A stretch of DNA of 39,434 nucleotides, from the IMG/VR virus record IMGVR_UViG_3300036791_000291, positions 1 through 39,434 of that record; one strand, written 5' to 3'. The notes below the pieces were generated by a model. It was not told the DNA's origin and ran no database searches. It worked only from the letters and a program-made list of their open reading frames with translations. A program made the position numbers and the translations under genes. How positions within the stretch are numbered: position 1 is the stretch's first letter; each line of letters starts with the position of its first letter. The stretch is from a virus. Of this stretch, positions 38,842 through 39,434 are shown piece by piece.

Positions 38842-38843
38842 TC
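38825..38843 (+). repeat. Junction repeat copy 1
   Basis: AAGGTGGTGCCCTGTGATC, identical to 39017-39035. It covers the end of one gene (Gly-Gly-Ala-Leu-stop) and the GTG start of the next, including an SD-like AAGGTGG. Repeated stop/start junctions suggest local duplication. Confidence 0.75.
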
Positions 38844-39032
38844 CGCAAGCAGATGCTGGACGAACTCCGCTTCGTGGTCTCCGAAATTAAGCGGGCACCA
38901 GAGGCGCCAGGACCAAAAGAACACTTCGAAATTCTGGTCCGCCAGATGACAGCCAGCGAACGGTTGGCGCTGGCGCAGACCCTGGCTGACATGGTGGCGG
39001 AAGCAGAAGCGGCGAAAGGTGGTGCCCTGTGA
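38838..39032 (+). CDS. 64-residue helical protein, unknown
   Basis: GTG 38838 in the previous gene end. IRKQMLDELRFVVSEIKRAP, KEHFEILVRQMTASERLALA, LADMVAEAEAAKGGAL: predominantly helical. Its end repeats the GGAL-stop/GTG junction of the preceding gene. No recognised family. Confidence 0.5.
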   Translation: MIRKQMLDELRFVVSEIKRAPEAPGPKEHFEILVRQMTASERLALAQTLADMVAEAEAAKGGAL

Positions 39033-39035
39033 TCG
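39017..39035 (+). repeat. Junction repeat copy 2
   Basis: Second exact copy of the 19-nt stop/start junction at 38825-38843; it again ends one gene and starts the next. Confidence 0.75.
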
Positions 39036-39313
39036 TGCACTTCACACCGAACGACAAGGGCAACCCGCCGGGAAAACTGGCCGACGCCGAACTGCACTTC
39101 ACGGACGGCCCGCTCGCGGGTCTGAAGTTGATCGGCTTCGGTGTCTGGGAGCGGCGCAGCGGCCAGGGCCGCAACGTCACCTTCCCGGCGCGTCAGTATT
39201 CAATCAACGGGGAGCGGCGGTCGTTCGCACTCCTGCGGCCTCTGGGTGAAGCCACACCGATTGATCAATTGCGCGATTTCATCCTGGCTGCGTATGACGA
39301 GGTGCCGCGATGA
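39029..39313 (+). CDS. 94-residue protein, unknown
   Basis: GTG 39029. Beta-rich: IVHFTPNDKGNPPGKLADAE, FTDGPLAGLKLIGFGVWERR, GRNVTFPARQYSINGERRSF, then a C-terminal helix IDQLRDFILAAYDEVPR. The ARQYSINGERRSFALLRP pattern looks like a small DNA-binding or regulatory fold (SpoVG-like), a weak resemblance only. Overlaps its neighbours. Confidence 0.45.
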   Translation: MIVHFTPNDKGNPPGKLADAELHFTDGPLAGLKLIGFGVWERRSGQGRNVTFPARQYSINGERRSFALLRPLGEATPIDQLRDFILAAYDEVPR

Positions 39314-39434
39314 ACAAGTGCAAGATCGCAGAGTTGAACGATCTCGCCCGCACGGCGATGGGAGTCGCCGGGCGGGTCTATCAAACGGAAGGCATTGCTG
39401 CACTGTCACCCGCAGCGCAATCGAGCATACGCGA
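39310..39434 (+). CDS. N-terminal fragment at window edge, possible DUF3768-type protein
   Basis: At least 41 residues from ATG 39310 (overlap ATGA), open to the window edge. NKCKIAELNDLARTAMGVAG, RVYQTEGIAALSPAAQSSIR resembles the start of DUF3768 proteins (an ELND motif, then a G-x-AAL segment). Weak assignment; function unknown. Confidence 0.4.
   Translation, partial: MNKCKIAELNDLARTAMGVAGRVYQTEGIAALSPAAQSSIR

Noticed and set aside
1-39434. CRISPR array or insertion sequence
   Set aside because: No regularly spaced direct repeats of CRISPR length and no transposase motif or terminal inverted repeats were seen.

Overview
This window is almost entirely one temperate, tailed double-stranded DNA phage genome with an HK97-type head and a long non-contractile (siphovirus-like) tail. 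I see no host metabolic genes. The DNA is GC-rich (by eye about 65%) and genes are tightly packed, with many ATGA, GTGA and TAATG start/stop overlaps. A lipobox protein and a cleavable-type signal peptide fit a Gram-negative host. A soil or sediment bacterium such as an Acidobacteriota or Proteobacteria member is a guess.

Layout. (1) 1-745: C-terminal end of a tyrosine integrase, then an attP-like site made of the 3' half of a tRNA-Glu(UUC), flanked on both sides by paired short repeats that look like integrase arm sites, then a terminator. (2) 746-19214, plus strand: late operon with large terminase, portal, S49 protease, major capsid, head-tail connectors, tail terminator, major tail protein, tail assembly chaperone with a programmed -1 frameshift, tape measure, a tail hub carrying a very large glycine-rich insertion, and two tiny membrane/lipoprotein genes. 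A two-gene insert (signal-peptide protein plus glycosyltransferase) interrupts the conserved tail order at 9338-11181. (3) 19222-23992, minus strand: nine coupled genes that look like cargo, including a beta-propeller protein and a SAM methyltransferase. (4) 24003-24984: lysogeny switch with divergent HTH regulators, facing promoters and shared operator-like half-sites. (5) 24981-38214, plus strand: early/middle genes (RecT-like annealing protein, PD-(D/E)XK nuclease, ParB-like protein, replication-initiation and loader-like proteins, RusA resolvase, J-domain protein, HNH nuclease), then a ParB-like protein, a TET-associated-type glycosyltransferase and the small terminase. (6) 38215-39434: hairpin and promoter-like spacer, then four small genes, the last cut by the window edge.

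How it works together: integrase and attP mediate integration at tRNA-Glu; the 24.6 kb switch chooses lysogeny or lytic growth; the RecT/nuclease/RusA set handles recombination; the loader-like genes recruit host replication proteins; the two terminase subunits package DNA into protease-matured heads. No polymerase, primase, helicase or canonical endolysin is recognisable.

The best candidates for unusual biology are the ParB-like/TET-associated glycosyltransferase pair next to the small terminase (possible DNA base glycosylation without a visible TET oxygenase), the signal-peptide protein/glycosyltransferase insert in the tail cluster, the nested glycine-rich modules in the tail hub, the compound inverted repeat at 30850-30904, and the separation of the two terminase subunits, with the integrase/attP cassette beside the large one.
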